This document shows, piece after piece, positions 1 to 6,415 of a stretch of 14,390 nt of DNA. The notes beneath the pieces are model-generated. The model searched no databases. It had not been told where the DNA came from and saw nothing but the letters and a program-made list of their open reading frames with translations. This DNA comes from Thaumasiovibrio sp043421945 (GTDB lineage: Bacteria; Pseudomonadota; Gammaproteobacteria; Enterobacterales; Vibrionaceae): the NCBI GenBank assembly GCA_043421945.1, contig JBHOGO010000101.1, forward strand, positions 1 to 14,390. Direction: 5' to 3'. The translations under genes were made by a program, and so were the position numbers. Within the stretch, counting starts at the first letter, position 1; each line of letters starts with the position of its first letter.

Positions 1-92
1 GTATTCAAGCATTCAAACAGCTCCAATGCCAGAAAGGCTGCTTAAGCTAGCTGAGGCTCGGTGGTAATCAGGTATATGTATGCGTACGAAAT
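1..92. other. left-edge fragment, unresolved
   Basis: This stretch lies to the left of yibL and its terminator. Two plus-strand frames are open from the edge: one ends at a TAA at 43-45 and one at a TAA at 65-67 (C-terminus ...MPERLLKLAEARW). Either could be the tail of a plus-strand gene converging on yibL, and the hairpin at 93-119 has a T-run on the plus strand too, so it could end such a gene. The fragment is too short to recognise a family or to choose the frame. Confidence 0.25.
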
Positions 93-119
93 AAAAAACC
101 AGCGCTAAGCTGGCTTTTT
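93..119 (-). terminator. intrinsic terminator after yibL, probably bidirectional
   Basis: CCAGC (99-103) and GCTGG (109-113) form a stem around a GCTAA loop. The stem is flanked by an A-run at 93-98, which reads as six T on the minus strand, and by a T-run at 115-119 on the plus strand. It lies about 40 bases beyond the yibL stop codon, so it should end yibL transcription. The T-run on the other side lets it also stop a plus-strand transcript coming from the left edge. Confidence 0.8.
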
Positions 120-158
120 GAGGTTTGACTTAGGCTCATGTCCTAAAGAAACACAAGA

Positions 159-515
159 TTAGAAGCTCTTGAATGCGTAACCAGTTACGACAGTTACGCC
201 CATTTCTTTACCTAGGGCTGTCATTGGGTGGACGACAACAAGTCCTTTAACAGATTTCTTCAGTTGTCCCATGTCTGACTGCTCAGCTTTTGTTAGCTCG
301 CGGTTGAATGGCATAGCCTGAATTTTTGTCGCTTTGCTTGAAAGCTGTGTACCTGACTTCTTTTTATTCGCTTCTAACTGTTTAGTCAGAGAGGCGATCT
401 CTTTTGCTAGCTGCTTTGTACGTGATTGATCACGAGCGGCTTCCGCAATCGCGTGTTCGCGGCGAATTTTGTCTAGGCGATTATTGAGCTGTTGTAGCTC
501 TTGGTTTAATTTCAT
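159..515 (-). CDS. yibL: YibL family ribosome-associated protein (DUF2810)
   Basis: This 118-residue protein has the two-part layout of E. coli YibL. Residues 1-55 form a charged, Leu-rich helix likely to be a coiled coil. The conserved core at about 68-106 contains MPFNRELTKAEQSDMG, then KKSVKGLVVVHPMTALGKEMG, which matches my memory of the YibL core closely. YibL co-purifies with ribosomes or pre-ribosomal particles; its exact function is not established. The ATG at 513-515 gives the length usual for the family. A TATAAT on the minus strand at 563-568 is a plausible -10 element, with a poor -35. The gene is divergent from arfB, so two ribosome-linked genes share a 138-base promoter region. 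A hairpin terminator follows at 93-119. Confidence 0.88.
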   Translation of the reverse strand: MKLNQELQQLNNRLDKIRREHAIAEAARDQSRTKQLAKEIASLTKQLEANKKKSGTQLSSKATKIQAMPFNRELTKAEQSDMGQLKKSVKGLVVVHPMTALGKEMGVTVVTGYAFKSF

Positions 516-562
516 TTTTCAACCCAAAATTGAATGTTCAAGCTCATCGAGCATTGGCGGGG

Positions 563-568
563 ATTATA
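563..568 (-). promoter_or_regulatory. probable -10 element of yibL
   Basis: A consensus TATAAT reads on the minus strand here, about 47 bases upstream of the yibL ATG. No good -35 hexamer lies at the correct distance, so this rests on the -10 alone. Confidence 0.45.
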
Positions 569-617
569 GCAGCTCTGTCGTCAATAACCCAAACCACAAC
601 AAAAACTATTTTGTGTG

Positions 618-623
618 TATAAT
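618..623 (+). promoter_or_regulatory. probable -10 element of arfB
   Basis: A consensus TATAAT, preceded by TG, puts transcription start at about 630, some 24 bases before the ATG at 654. This argues against the in-frame GTG at 630 as the start codon. No convincing -35 hexamer is visible. Confidence 0.5.
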
Positions 624-653
624 CGCTGAGTGTATGAGACTAATGACAGAGAT

Positions 654-1067
654 ATGATTAAAATTTCGAATACAGTGAGCATTCAAGCTTGGGAACTTGA
701 ATTGAATGCAATCCGATCGCAAGGTGCTGGTGGACAGAATGTGAATAAAGTATCAAGTGCGATTCATTTGCGCTTTGATATTAAGCGCTCAGCATTACCT
801 GATAACTATAAAGAACGTCTATTAGCGTTATCTGATTCTCGTATCACAAGCGATGGTGTGATTGTCATAAAGGCACAGCAGTACCGTACCCAAGAACAAA
901 ATAGGGAAGACGCACTGTTGAGGCTTCAACAACTGATACAAGGCGCGATGGTTCAGCAGAAGGCTCGCCGTGCCACGAAACCAACGCGCTCTTCTCAGCG
1001 CCGTAGGATGGATAAAAAATCGCAACAAGGTCAAAAGAAAGTGATGCGCGGTAAAGTGTCTTATTGA
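654..1067 (+). CDS. arfB: alternative ribosome-rescue factor / peptidyl-tRNA hydrolase ArfB (YaeJ)
   Basis: This 137-residue protein is a release-factor-like hydrolase that frees peptides from ribosomes stalled on non-stop mRNA, acting as a back-up to tmRNA and ArfA. The catalytic GGQ motif is at residues 26-28 within AIRSQGAGGQNVNK, the same position as in E. coli ArfB. The core continues with SAIHLRFDIKRSALP and SDGVIVIKAQQYRTQEQNRE. The tail from about 101 to 137 is rich in Lys and Arg, as expected for the segment that enters the empty mRNA channel. Full-length RF1/RF2 domains are absent, which separates it from true release factors. I chose the ATG at 654 because E. coli ArfB begins with a matching MI-ISxxV and because the TATAAT at 618-623 would put an upstream GTG start at +1. 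It converges on the exporter gene at 1097 with only 29 bases between and no terminator. Confidence 0.93.
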   Translation: MIKISNTVSIQAWELELNAIRSQGAGGQNVNKVSSAIHLRFDIKRSALPDNYKERLLALSDSRITSDGVIVIKAQQYRTQEQNREDALLRLQQLIQGAMVQQKARRATKPTRSSQRRRMDKKSQQGQKKVMRGKVSY

Positions 1068-1096
1068 TAATTTATCCCTGAAGACTGGCTATTGCG

Positions 1097-1711
1097 TTAC
1101 AGTGTCCATAGCACGCGAAGCGCAAGAAGTATCAGTACAATCCCTGATAGCTGGTCAATTCGCTTGGCATGTGCTTTTAAATGGTTAATTAGCTTTGGGC
1201 TGGAGAGCATAAAGGTCACTAACGTATACCACATGCCGTCGACAATAAGCGGAGTGCCTATGATAATCATTTTGCTCGATAGGGCGTCACCAACTGCAAC
1301 GAATTGACTAAACAGCGCGGTAAAAAAAATGGCGATTTTTGGGCTCAGAAGCGAAATGAGCAAGCCTTCTTTGGCAGATGCCATGACACTCACTGTTTCC
1401 CCCGATTCCAAACGCTCCACTAACCCCCCTTTTGAACGTAATGCTTTATAGCCTAACCATGCGAGGTATAGAGCACCACCACCACTAATGAGCTTAAACA
1501 AGAGCGGGAATTGCTCCAAAATGATGGCTAACCCTAACACAGTGATTAAAGCATATACCCCAATACCAAAGGCATGTGCCCATGCTGTAGCAAGACCATT
1601 TGTGCGTCCACCTGCTAAGCTATGTTTGGCAACGATAGCTAAACTTGGACCGGGAGACATTGCGCCTAATAGACAGATGGAAAATAGAGAAAGCCAAATT
1701 GTCAGTGTCAT
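1097..1711 (-). CDS. LysE/RhtB-superfamily amino-acid exporter
   Basis: This 204-residue inner-membrane protein has about six hydrophobic segments. It belongs to the LysE/RhtB/CadD superfamily of exporters, which pump amino acids or related small metabolites out of the cell. It has the superfamily's N-terminal GAMSPGPS motif at residues 16-23 and the second conserved block SPKIAIFFTALFSQF at 123-137. The substrate cannot be read from the sequence. The frame stays open upstream to 1789, but I chose the ATG at 1709-1711: it follows an AAGG ribosome binding site about 7 bases away, starts directly before the first membrane helix, and gives the usual length of about 205 residues. A 7-9-7 inverted repeat lies about 43-65 bases upstream. 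Confidence 0.85.
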   Translation of the reverse strand: MTLTIWLSLFSICLLGAMSPGPSLAIVAKHSLAGGRTNGLATAWAHAFGIGVYALITVLGLAIILEQFPLLFKLISGGGALYLAWLGYKALRSKGGLVERLESGETVSVMASAKEGLLISLLSPKIAIFFTALFSQFVAVGDALSSKMIIIGTPLIVDGMWYTLVTFMLSSPKLINHLKAHAKRIDQLSGIVLILLALRVLWTL

Positions 1712-1753
1712 AAATAACCTTAAAGTTAATGATTCGCTATAAATTCTTATTGT

Positions 1754-1776
1754 CCACAATGGGGTGAGTATTGTGG
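1754..1776. promoter_or_regulatory. inverted repeat upstream of the LysE-family gene, possible operator
   Basis: CCACAAT at 1754-1760 and ATTGTGG at 1770-1776 are perfect 7-base arms around a 9-base spacer (GGGGTGAGT). The site lies 43-65 bases upstream of the exporter start codon, where a transcription factor could act on its promoter. A centre-to-centre spacing of 16 bases suits a dimeric helix-turn-helix protein. It could also be a small hairpin in the leader. The regulator is unknown and no regulator gene is adjacent. Confidence 0.4.
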
Positions 1777-2095
1777 GAAAATTAGCCATTACAGCTAATC
1801 AAAACTGTTAGGCACAACGTGAACAACACAAGGTATACGAGTACGAGTGTGTTGGGCGCTCGGCGAAGGAGTATAGAGCCAAGCGTTACATGATATCGGT
1901 AACGAACAGATGAATCCAGAAATGACGATTTAATTGATATAAAGCATTTATTAGGTGAGTTAGCTGTATAGGAATCGATGTGAAAGGGAGGTTACGCAGA
2001 TTATAAAAAGGTTACTTACCATAGAAAAAGCTAAAATAAGCAACCCAATTTATTTTCCGGCATTTATTTCCGCGAAATGTAATAGCGAACGTCGC
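1777..2095. other. intergenic region with no recognised gene
   Basis: This region lies between the exporter gene and the end of the iron-transport operon. I find only very short open frames and no tRNA or recognised RNA. The one structure seen is a 6-base inverted repeat, CGTTAC (1884-1889) and GTAACG (1899-1904), with a 9-base spacer. No T-run hairpin follows the ATPase stop codon at 2096, so I cannot place the operon's terminator. Confidence 0.4.
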
Positions 2096-2857
2096 TTAAC
2101 ACCCGTAATAGAGACAGATACGGTTACCGTCAATTTCTTTTACATCAAATGTGATGCCGTAAATATCTTCCATTATCGGCTTTTGTATCACCTCTGCAAC
2201 TTTACCACTGCTGACAACTTCGCCTCGACGTAGCGCGACAATATTATCTGAGTAGCATGAAGCAAAGTTAATATCATGAATAACAATAACGACAGCCTTT
2301 TTAAGTTTATGGGCGAGTACACGTAAGTTATGCATGATCTGTACAGAGTGTTTAATATCGAGGTTATTAAGCGGCTCGTCGAGAAATACGTAGTCAGTGT
2401 CTTGTGCAACAACCATCGCAATGAAGGCCATTTGGCGTTGCCCACCGCTGAGTTGGTCAAGGTATTTATCTTGAATAGATTCGATATCAAGATGACGTAA
2501 GGCCTCATCGATAATACGATTATCTTCCGAGGTCAATCGACCATGAGAGTGTGGAAACCGCCCAAACGCGACTAACTCTCGAATGGTAAATCGCATATTA
2601 ATATTATTCGATTGGCGAAGCACAGCAAGGCGTTTTGCTAGTGACTTGGTATCCCACTGTGATAAAGGTTTATCAGCGATGAGCACTTCACCTGCATCAC
2701 TGCTAGTCAGTCGGCTTGCCATGGAAAGTAGGGTACTTTTCCCTGCACCGTTTGGACCAATTATTGCGGTTATTTCACCTTTTGGGAACAGTGCATCGGC
2801 ATCTTTTACAACAAAAGTGTCACCGTATTTTTTAGTTAGTCCGGAGATCTTAATCAT
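2096..2857 (-). CDS. vctC: catecholate-iron ABC transporter ATPase (VctC/YclP-like)
   Basis: This 253-residue cytoplasmic ATPase powers the FecCD-type importer encoded just upstream. All nucleotide-binding motifs are intact: Walker A GPNGAGKST at 34-42, Q-loop Gln82, signature LSGGQRQ at 136-142, Walker B YVFLDEP with Asp160 and Glu161, and the switch His194 in VIHDINFA. Length and motifs fit the FepC/FecE/YclP group of iron-siderophore ATPases. It is the last gene of a four-gene minus-strand operon. Its ATG is 10 bases after the second permease's stop, with AAGG about 9 bases upstream. The symbol follows the V. cholerae order vctP-D-G-C and is assigned by context and family, not by alignment. 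Confidence 0.9.
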   Translation of the reverse strand: MIKISGLTKKYGDTFVVKDADALFPKGEITAIIGPNGAGKSTLLSMASRLTSSDAGEVLIADKPLSQWDTKSLAKRLAVLRQSNNINMRFTIRELVAFGRFPHSHGRLTSEDNRIIDEALRHLDIESIQDKYLDQLSGGQRQMAFIAMVVAQDTDYVFLDEPLNNLDIKHSVQIMHNLRVLAHKLKKAVVIVIHDINFASCYSDNIVALRRGEVVSSGKVAEVIQKPIMEDIYGITFDVKEIDGNRICLYYGC

Positions 2858-2867
2858 TTCAGATACC

Positions 2868-3818
2868 TTAATTCAATTTGTTGCGTAGTAGTAAGTACAG
2901 GAAGTAAATACCACCGAAGAAGTTGATAATCACACTGATCGTTGTTTGAAAACCTAATACACGCTCTACAAACAATTGACCGCCGAGGAGCATGACTACG
3001 CCGAGTAAGCTAGCCGCAGTGATTAAAATACGGTGTTGATAGCTACCGAATAGCTGGCGAGTAAGGCTGACAACAACAAGACCAAAAAAGAGTACAGGAC
3101 CAACGAGTGCCGTTGATATTGAAATGAGTAAGGCGATGACAAACATCATTTTACGCGTTTCTTTTTGAGTATTGATGCCTAAGCTTGTTGCGTTATCTTT
3201 ACCAAGCCAAAACACATCAAGGATTGATGATTGCTTGTAAAGGTACGCGAGAATTATTGCCATAGGAGGCAGGCTCCAATAAACAAGCTCGCCATTGACG
3301 TTGTTAAAGCTAGCAAACATGCTGTCTTGAACGGTCATAAATTCGTTAGGATCCATGACCATCATCAGAAATTCAGAAATGCTGCTGAATAGAGAGCCAC
3401 AAATGACGCCGACGAGTAGCAAAGTGAAGATATTTGCCCCTTCTCGTCGAAAATACAGCCCAAATAATAGAGTAGAAAACACCATCATCAATGCAGTAGA
3501 AGTGATGAAATTGAGCTTTGCATCCAGTAAAAGGCTACTCATGCCACCGAATGTGGCAACAATCATCACTTGGGTTAACAAGTACAGAGAGTCAAACCCC
3601 ATAATGGAAGGGGTTAAAATACGGTTGTTTGTAATGGTTTGAAATATCAATGACGAGATTGCAATCGCAATACTGGCTATCACGATAGCCAGTACCTTTG
3701 GCGCACGGCGTGATAAAAAGAACTGATAGTTATCAGCATTTAAGCCTTGGCCTAAGAAGTAACCCGCGATCACGAAAGCGGCAATCGCAAACAGAATAAG
3801 CTTATAACGATCACGCAT
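2868..3818 (-). CDS. vctG: catecholate-iron ABC transporter permease 2 (VctG/YclO-like)
   Basis: This 316-residue, highly hydrophobic inner-membrane protein of the FecCD family has roughly nine to ten helices. It pairs with the neighbouring permease to form the channel. The segment RRAPKVLAIVIASIAIAISS, followed by FQTITNNRILTPSIMGFDSLY, is the family's conserved first-third region; the TNNRILTPSIMGFDSLY form is what I recall in the YclO/CeuC branch. The ATG at 3816-3818 overlaps the end of the upstream permease by 8 bases and has no strong ribosome binding site, so translational coupling is likely. The stop is 10 bases before the ATPase gene. Confidence 0.9.
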   Translation of the reverse strand: MRDRYKLILFAIAAFVIAGYFLGQGLNADNYQFFLSRRAPKVLAIVIASIAIAISSLIFQTITNNRILTPSIMGFDSLYLLTQVMIVATFGGMSSLLLDAKLNFITSTALMMVFSTLLFGLYFRREGANIFTLLLVGVICGSLFSSISEFLMMVMDPNEFMTVQDSMFASFNNVNGELVYWSLPPMAIILAYLYKQSSILDVFWLGKDNATSLGINTQKETRKMMFVIALLISISTALVGPVLFFGLVVVSLTRQLFGSYQHRILITAASLLGVVMLLGGQLFVERVLGFQTTISVIINFFGGIYFLYLLLRNKLN

Positions 3819-4761
3819 TACTTTTGTCTCGCAAAACTAAGAAGATGAAAGCGGCACCACCAAAGATACTGATGACCATGGAGATAGGCACTTCATAAGG
3901 GAAAATAACAATACGACCAATAATATCGCAGCATAAAACCAGCAAAGCGCCTAAGTAGGCGGTATAAGGTAAGTTCTTACGCATATTATCACCAATGAAC
4001 AAGGAGACCACGTTAGGCACAATTAAGCCTAAAAATGGAATCATACCTACGATCATAACGACTGAAGATGATAGTACCGCCACGATGATGACACCGATAA
4101 GAACGACCTTCTGATAATCGAGGCCAATATTTTTTGCGAAACTCTCCCCCATACTTGCCGCACTAAACCGGCTTGCATAGAGGTAGGCAAGTACAGAAGC
4201 TGGAACAGCGATATACAGAAGCTCGAAGTTACCCTTCAAAACGGAAGAGAAATTGGCGACGGTCCACGCAGAAACGCTTTGTAAAAGGTCATATTTATAA
4301 GCAATGAATGTCGTTAGAGCGCCGATAACATTACCGTACATAATGCCGATCAGGGGAACGACAATGACATTCTTGAATTGTAATCGTTGCAGAAACTTTA
4401 CGAATAACAAAGTACCTGCAATTGAAAACGCAAAGATGGACAGCATGACAATGATGCTGTTTTGGTTAAAAGCGAACGCGAGCGCAACGACGTAGCCAAG
4501 CATTGCACAATCAATCGTGCCTGTCGTGCTCGGTGATGCAAATCGGTTTTGACAGATCTGTTGCATAACAAGGCCTGCCACACTCAAACTGGCACCCGCT
4601 AAGCATATAGCGATGAGGCGAGGCACTCTGCTAATGAAAAAGATGGTTAGAGCTTGGGTATCACCAGATAACATTGCTTGAATGTTGAGATCTGCAGCAC
4701 CTATAAATAACGAAGAAAGGCCGAGGATAACGATCCCCAGCCCCATAATGACAAGTTTCAC
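3811..4761 (-). CDS. vctD: catecholate-iron ABC transporter permease 1 (VctD/YclN-like)
   Basis: This FecCD-family inner-membrane permease has conserved blocks SRVPRLIAICLAGASLSVAG, MQQICQNRFASPSTTGTID, FIAYKYDLLQSVSAW, GMIPFLGLIVPN and IGRIVIFPYEVP, closest in my memory to B. subtilis YclN. The start is uncertain. The frame is open to a GTG at 4828-4830 (339 residues), but the GTG at 4759-4761 gives MKLVIMGLGIVILGLSSLFI (316 residues), which lines up with the YclN N-terminus and the usual family length, so I prefer it. An AGG about 7 bases upstream could serve it. The strong AGGTGG signal further upstream is spaced for an ATG at 4832-4834 in another frame, opening a 20-codon leader ORF that stops 10 bases before 4761. 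Confidence 0.85.
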   Translation of the reverse strand: MKLVIMGLGIVILGLSSLFIGAADLNIQAMLSGDTQALTIFFISRVPRLIAICLAGASLSVAGLVMQQICQNRFASPSTTGTIDCAMLGYVVALAFAFNQNSIIVMLSIFAFSIAGTLLFVKFLQRLQFKNVIVVPLIGIMYGNVIGALTTFIAYKYDLLQSVSAWTVANFSSVLKGNFELLYIAVPASVLAYLYASRFSAASMGESFAKNIGLDYQKVVLIGVIIVAVLSSSVVMIVGMIPFLGLIVPNVVSLFIGDNMRKNLPYTAYLGALLVLCCDIIGRIVIFPYEVPISMVISIFGGAAFIFLVLRDKSNA

Positions 4762-4771
4762 AATGCGCCTA

Positions 4772-4834
4772 TTAACCTGTAGACCTAATGATCGAATTAA
4801 GAGTGTCAAAACGGGAATAGGTGAAAACACTCAT
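4772..4834 (-). CDS. possible 20-residue leader ORF before the first permease gene
   Basis: The ATG at 4832-4834 follows AGGTGG with an ideal 6-base gap and opens MSVFTYSRFDTLNSIIRSTG, which stops at a TAA at 4772-4774. The preferred permease start, a GTG at 4761, comes 10 bases later in a different frame. Translation of this short frame could deliver ribosomes to the permease start. It could instead be chance, with the GTG at 4830 as the true permease start using the same ribosome binding site at a longer spacing. No protein function is suggested. Confidence 0.3.
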   Translation of the reverse strand: MSVFTYSRFDTLNSIIRSTG

Positions 4835-4886
4835 GTGTTTCCACCTAAAATGATTTGCTAATTTTTTATACTAAGCTGTTTGGCTA

Positions 4887-5807
4887 TCATTCAATGTCTA
4901 AAACTGAACGAATATCATTGATCATGATTTGGGTCGCGTTCATACCGCCAGCCGTTAAGTACCAAGCGGCAGAGTCCAAGTAGGTGATATTACTATTTTG
5001 GGCTGCATCTGTTGAATTAACCAGTTCGTTATCAAGCAGTGTTTGTGCCGCACCAGAACTTCTTCCAATCGCCGCATCACGATCGAGAACAAAAATATTG
5101 CTTGGGTTTGCAGAGGCAATGTATTCGAACGAAATCAGGTTACCGTGGGTTGACTCGACAATACCAGCACGTGTTTCGTTGAATCCAAAATCTTTATAAA
5201 TGCTAGAGAAACGGCTTTGGCTACCAAACGTAGAGAGGTTACCGCCATTTGTCATAATGGTGAGTGCATCGGCATCATTTTCTTTTACAAAGCTGCTAAT
5301 GGTATCAAGCTGCTCTTGGTAATCAGAAATGATGGTTTCGACTTGTGCTTCTTTCTCGAAAATTTCACCCAGCATGCGCCAGTTTTGCTGGGTACTTTCC
5401 CAGTAACCGGTTGCATCAACAGTAAAGACAACGGTTGGTGCAATTTGTGACAAATCACCCGCTAAATTAGCTGTGCGCGGGCTAGCAATAATCAAATCTG
5501 GTTTGAGGGTGAAAATGGCTTCAAAATCAGGTTCATGCATTGACCCGACATTCACGAAATCACTATTTTCGAATTTTTCTAAATATTCAGGTAAGAAGGT
5601 TTTAACCATACCAACCGGTTCGACACCAATTTTTTCAAGTACGTCTAAGCTTCCTAAACCGAGTACGACTACACGCTGTGGATTAGACTCTAGCGTTGTT
5701 TCTCCCCCGGCATGAGATACCGTAATTTCATCAGCTAATACAGACTGAGAAAAAGCCATTGCACTGACGAGTGCAAGTGGAGTCAACAATGATTTTATCG
5801 CCTTCAT
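4887..5807 (-). CDS. vctP: periplasmic catecholate-iron binding protein (VctP/CeuE/YclQ-like)
   Basis: This 306-residue substrate-binding protein of the FhuD/BtuF class III fold captures ferric siderophore in the periplasm for the VctDGC importer. Residues 1-25 form a signal peptide with a likely cut after VLA, before DEIT. No lipobox cysteine is present, so it should be soluble. Conserved segments are NPQRVVVLGLGSLDVLEKIG and FEAIFTLKPDLIIASPR. Arg111, Arg199, His221, Arg243 and Tyr283 have nearly the same spacing as the pocket residues I recall for C. jejuni CeuE (R118, R205, H227, R249, Y288). In CeuE the Arg side chains hold the catecholates, and His and Tyr complete iron coordination of tetradentate ligands. 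I chose the ATG at 5805-5807 because it starts the signal peptide; the frame runs on to 5873. It is the first gene of the operon. Confidence 0.9.
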   Translation of the reverse strand: MKAIKSLLTPLALVSAMAFSQSVLADEITVSHAGGETTLESNPQRVVVLGLGSLDVLEKIGVEPVGMVKTFLPEYLEKFENSDFVNVGSMHEPDFEAIFTLKPDLIIASPRTANLAGDLSQIAPTVVFTVDATGYWESTQQNWRMLGEIFEKEAQVETIISDYQEQLDTISSFVKENDADALTIMTNGGNLSTFGSQSRFSSIYKDFGFNETRAGIVESTHGNLISFEYIASANPSNIFVLDRDAAIGRSSGAAQTLLDNELVNSTDAAQNSNITYLDSAAWYLTAGGMNATQIMINDIRSVLDIE

Positions 5808-5844
5808 AGAATAATCCGTAATGTTAATAATTCGCGTTAACAAC

Positions 5845-5873
5845 GTTATATCACTAGTTGTATTTGCGTGCAA
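5845..5873 (-). promoter_or_regulatory. promoter of the vctPDGC operon
   Basis: Reading the minus strand, TTGCAC (5868-5873) and TATAAC (5845-5850) are separated by exactly 17 bases. The -10 is preceded by TGA, an extended -10. This is the best sigma70-like promoter in the window and would give a leader of about 30 bases before the vctP ATG at 5807. Confidence 0.65.
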
Positions 5874-5880
5874 TCGATAT

Positions 5881-5899
5881 GAGAATTATTTTTGTTATC
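5881..5899. promoter_or_regulatory. probable Fur box
   Basis: GAGAATTATTTTTGTTATC matches 14 of 19 positions of the classical Fur consensus GATAATGATAATCATTATC, by my hand count. It lies 8 bases upstream of the predicted -35 of the siderophore-transport operon, so iron-dependent repression by Fur is expected. A single box just upstream of -35, not over it, is slightly off the usual position. Confidence 0.55.
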
Positions 5900-6384
5900 A
5901 TGTTATGACCTTGTGTTTATTGTGAAAATGCAGAGGGGAATTGGTTTACTCTCATTTATGAAAGCATGTTTTTTTAGTGAGGAATTGATGGGGTCATTAC
6001 CATTATGTTAGTGCTATCAAGTACAGGATCTGAGAAGGGGAGTTATTTGTTATTGAGAAGATTTTTGTCATAGGGAAGATAGTAGTGGCTGGGGGCAGCA
6101 GATGATTTGAAAGCTTCCGGTATAAAAGTGCAGGGGATTAAAGTGATGAAAATTGGGTCTATATGGCAATTCACCGGAATGTTTGACCATTAGATGGGGC
6201 TGAATTTAGGACTTTCAAGGTTCAACTTCTAGTAAGTCACAAGAACGGATATCAGCTCACAAAAACAGAATGAAAATCCGAATAGAAGCGCTTTGGTGGC
6301 GCTTATTCATGTTAGGTTAATCTTCAGGTTATAAAATAGAGCCCTCACTGATTCTTTTCTCGTTATCTCATTTTTCAGTGAACT
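5900..6384. other. intergenic region between the iron operon and relV
   Basis: I find no convincing gene on either strand. A 17-codon frame at 5958-6011 (MKACFFSEELMGSLPLC) has no good ribosome binding site. A hairpin at 6286-6304 (AAGCGC, 7-base loop, GCGCTT) lacks a T-run on either strand. A weak -10-like TAAAAT sits at 6332-6337 without a good -35. A TonB-dependent receptor, which might have been expected beside the transport genes, is absent. Confidence 0.4.
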
Positions 6385-6410
6385 GCCCGATAGACGGGCT
6401 AGTAAAGGAG
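6385..6410 (+). promoter_or_regulatory. leader hairpin and ribosome binding site of relV
   Basis: GCCCG (6385-6389) and CGGGC (6395-6399) form a short GC-rich stem, 7 bases before a strong GGAG at 6407-6410. The GGAG is 5 bases before the ATG at 6416 and fixes the start codon. The stem could modulate access to the ribosome binding site, but it does not cover it. Confidence 0.4.
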
Positions 6411-6415
6411 TCTAA

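Noticed and set aside
630..653. Upstream GTG start for arfB adding eight residues
   Set aside because: It would lie at the predicted transcription start and adds residues absent from E. coli ArfB.
1884..1904. CGTTAC-N9-GTAACG inverted repeat in the 1777-2095 gap
   Set aside because: Short arms and no promoter or gene start within reach; not reported as an operator.
5808..5873. N-terminal extension of VctP in the same open frame
   Set aside because: It would bury the signal peptide behind 22 polar residues and run through the predicted promoter.
5958..6011. 17-codon frame MKACFFSEELMGSLPLC upstream of relV
   Set aside because: No ribosome binding site at a usable distance, no promoter matched to it and no recognisable feature; frames this short are expected by chance.
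6286..6304. AAGCGC / GCGCTT hairpin upstream of relV
   Set aside because: No T-run on either strand and no gene ending next to it, so it is not supported as a terminator; 6-base stems are common.
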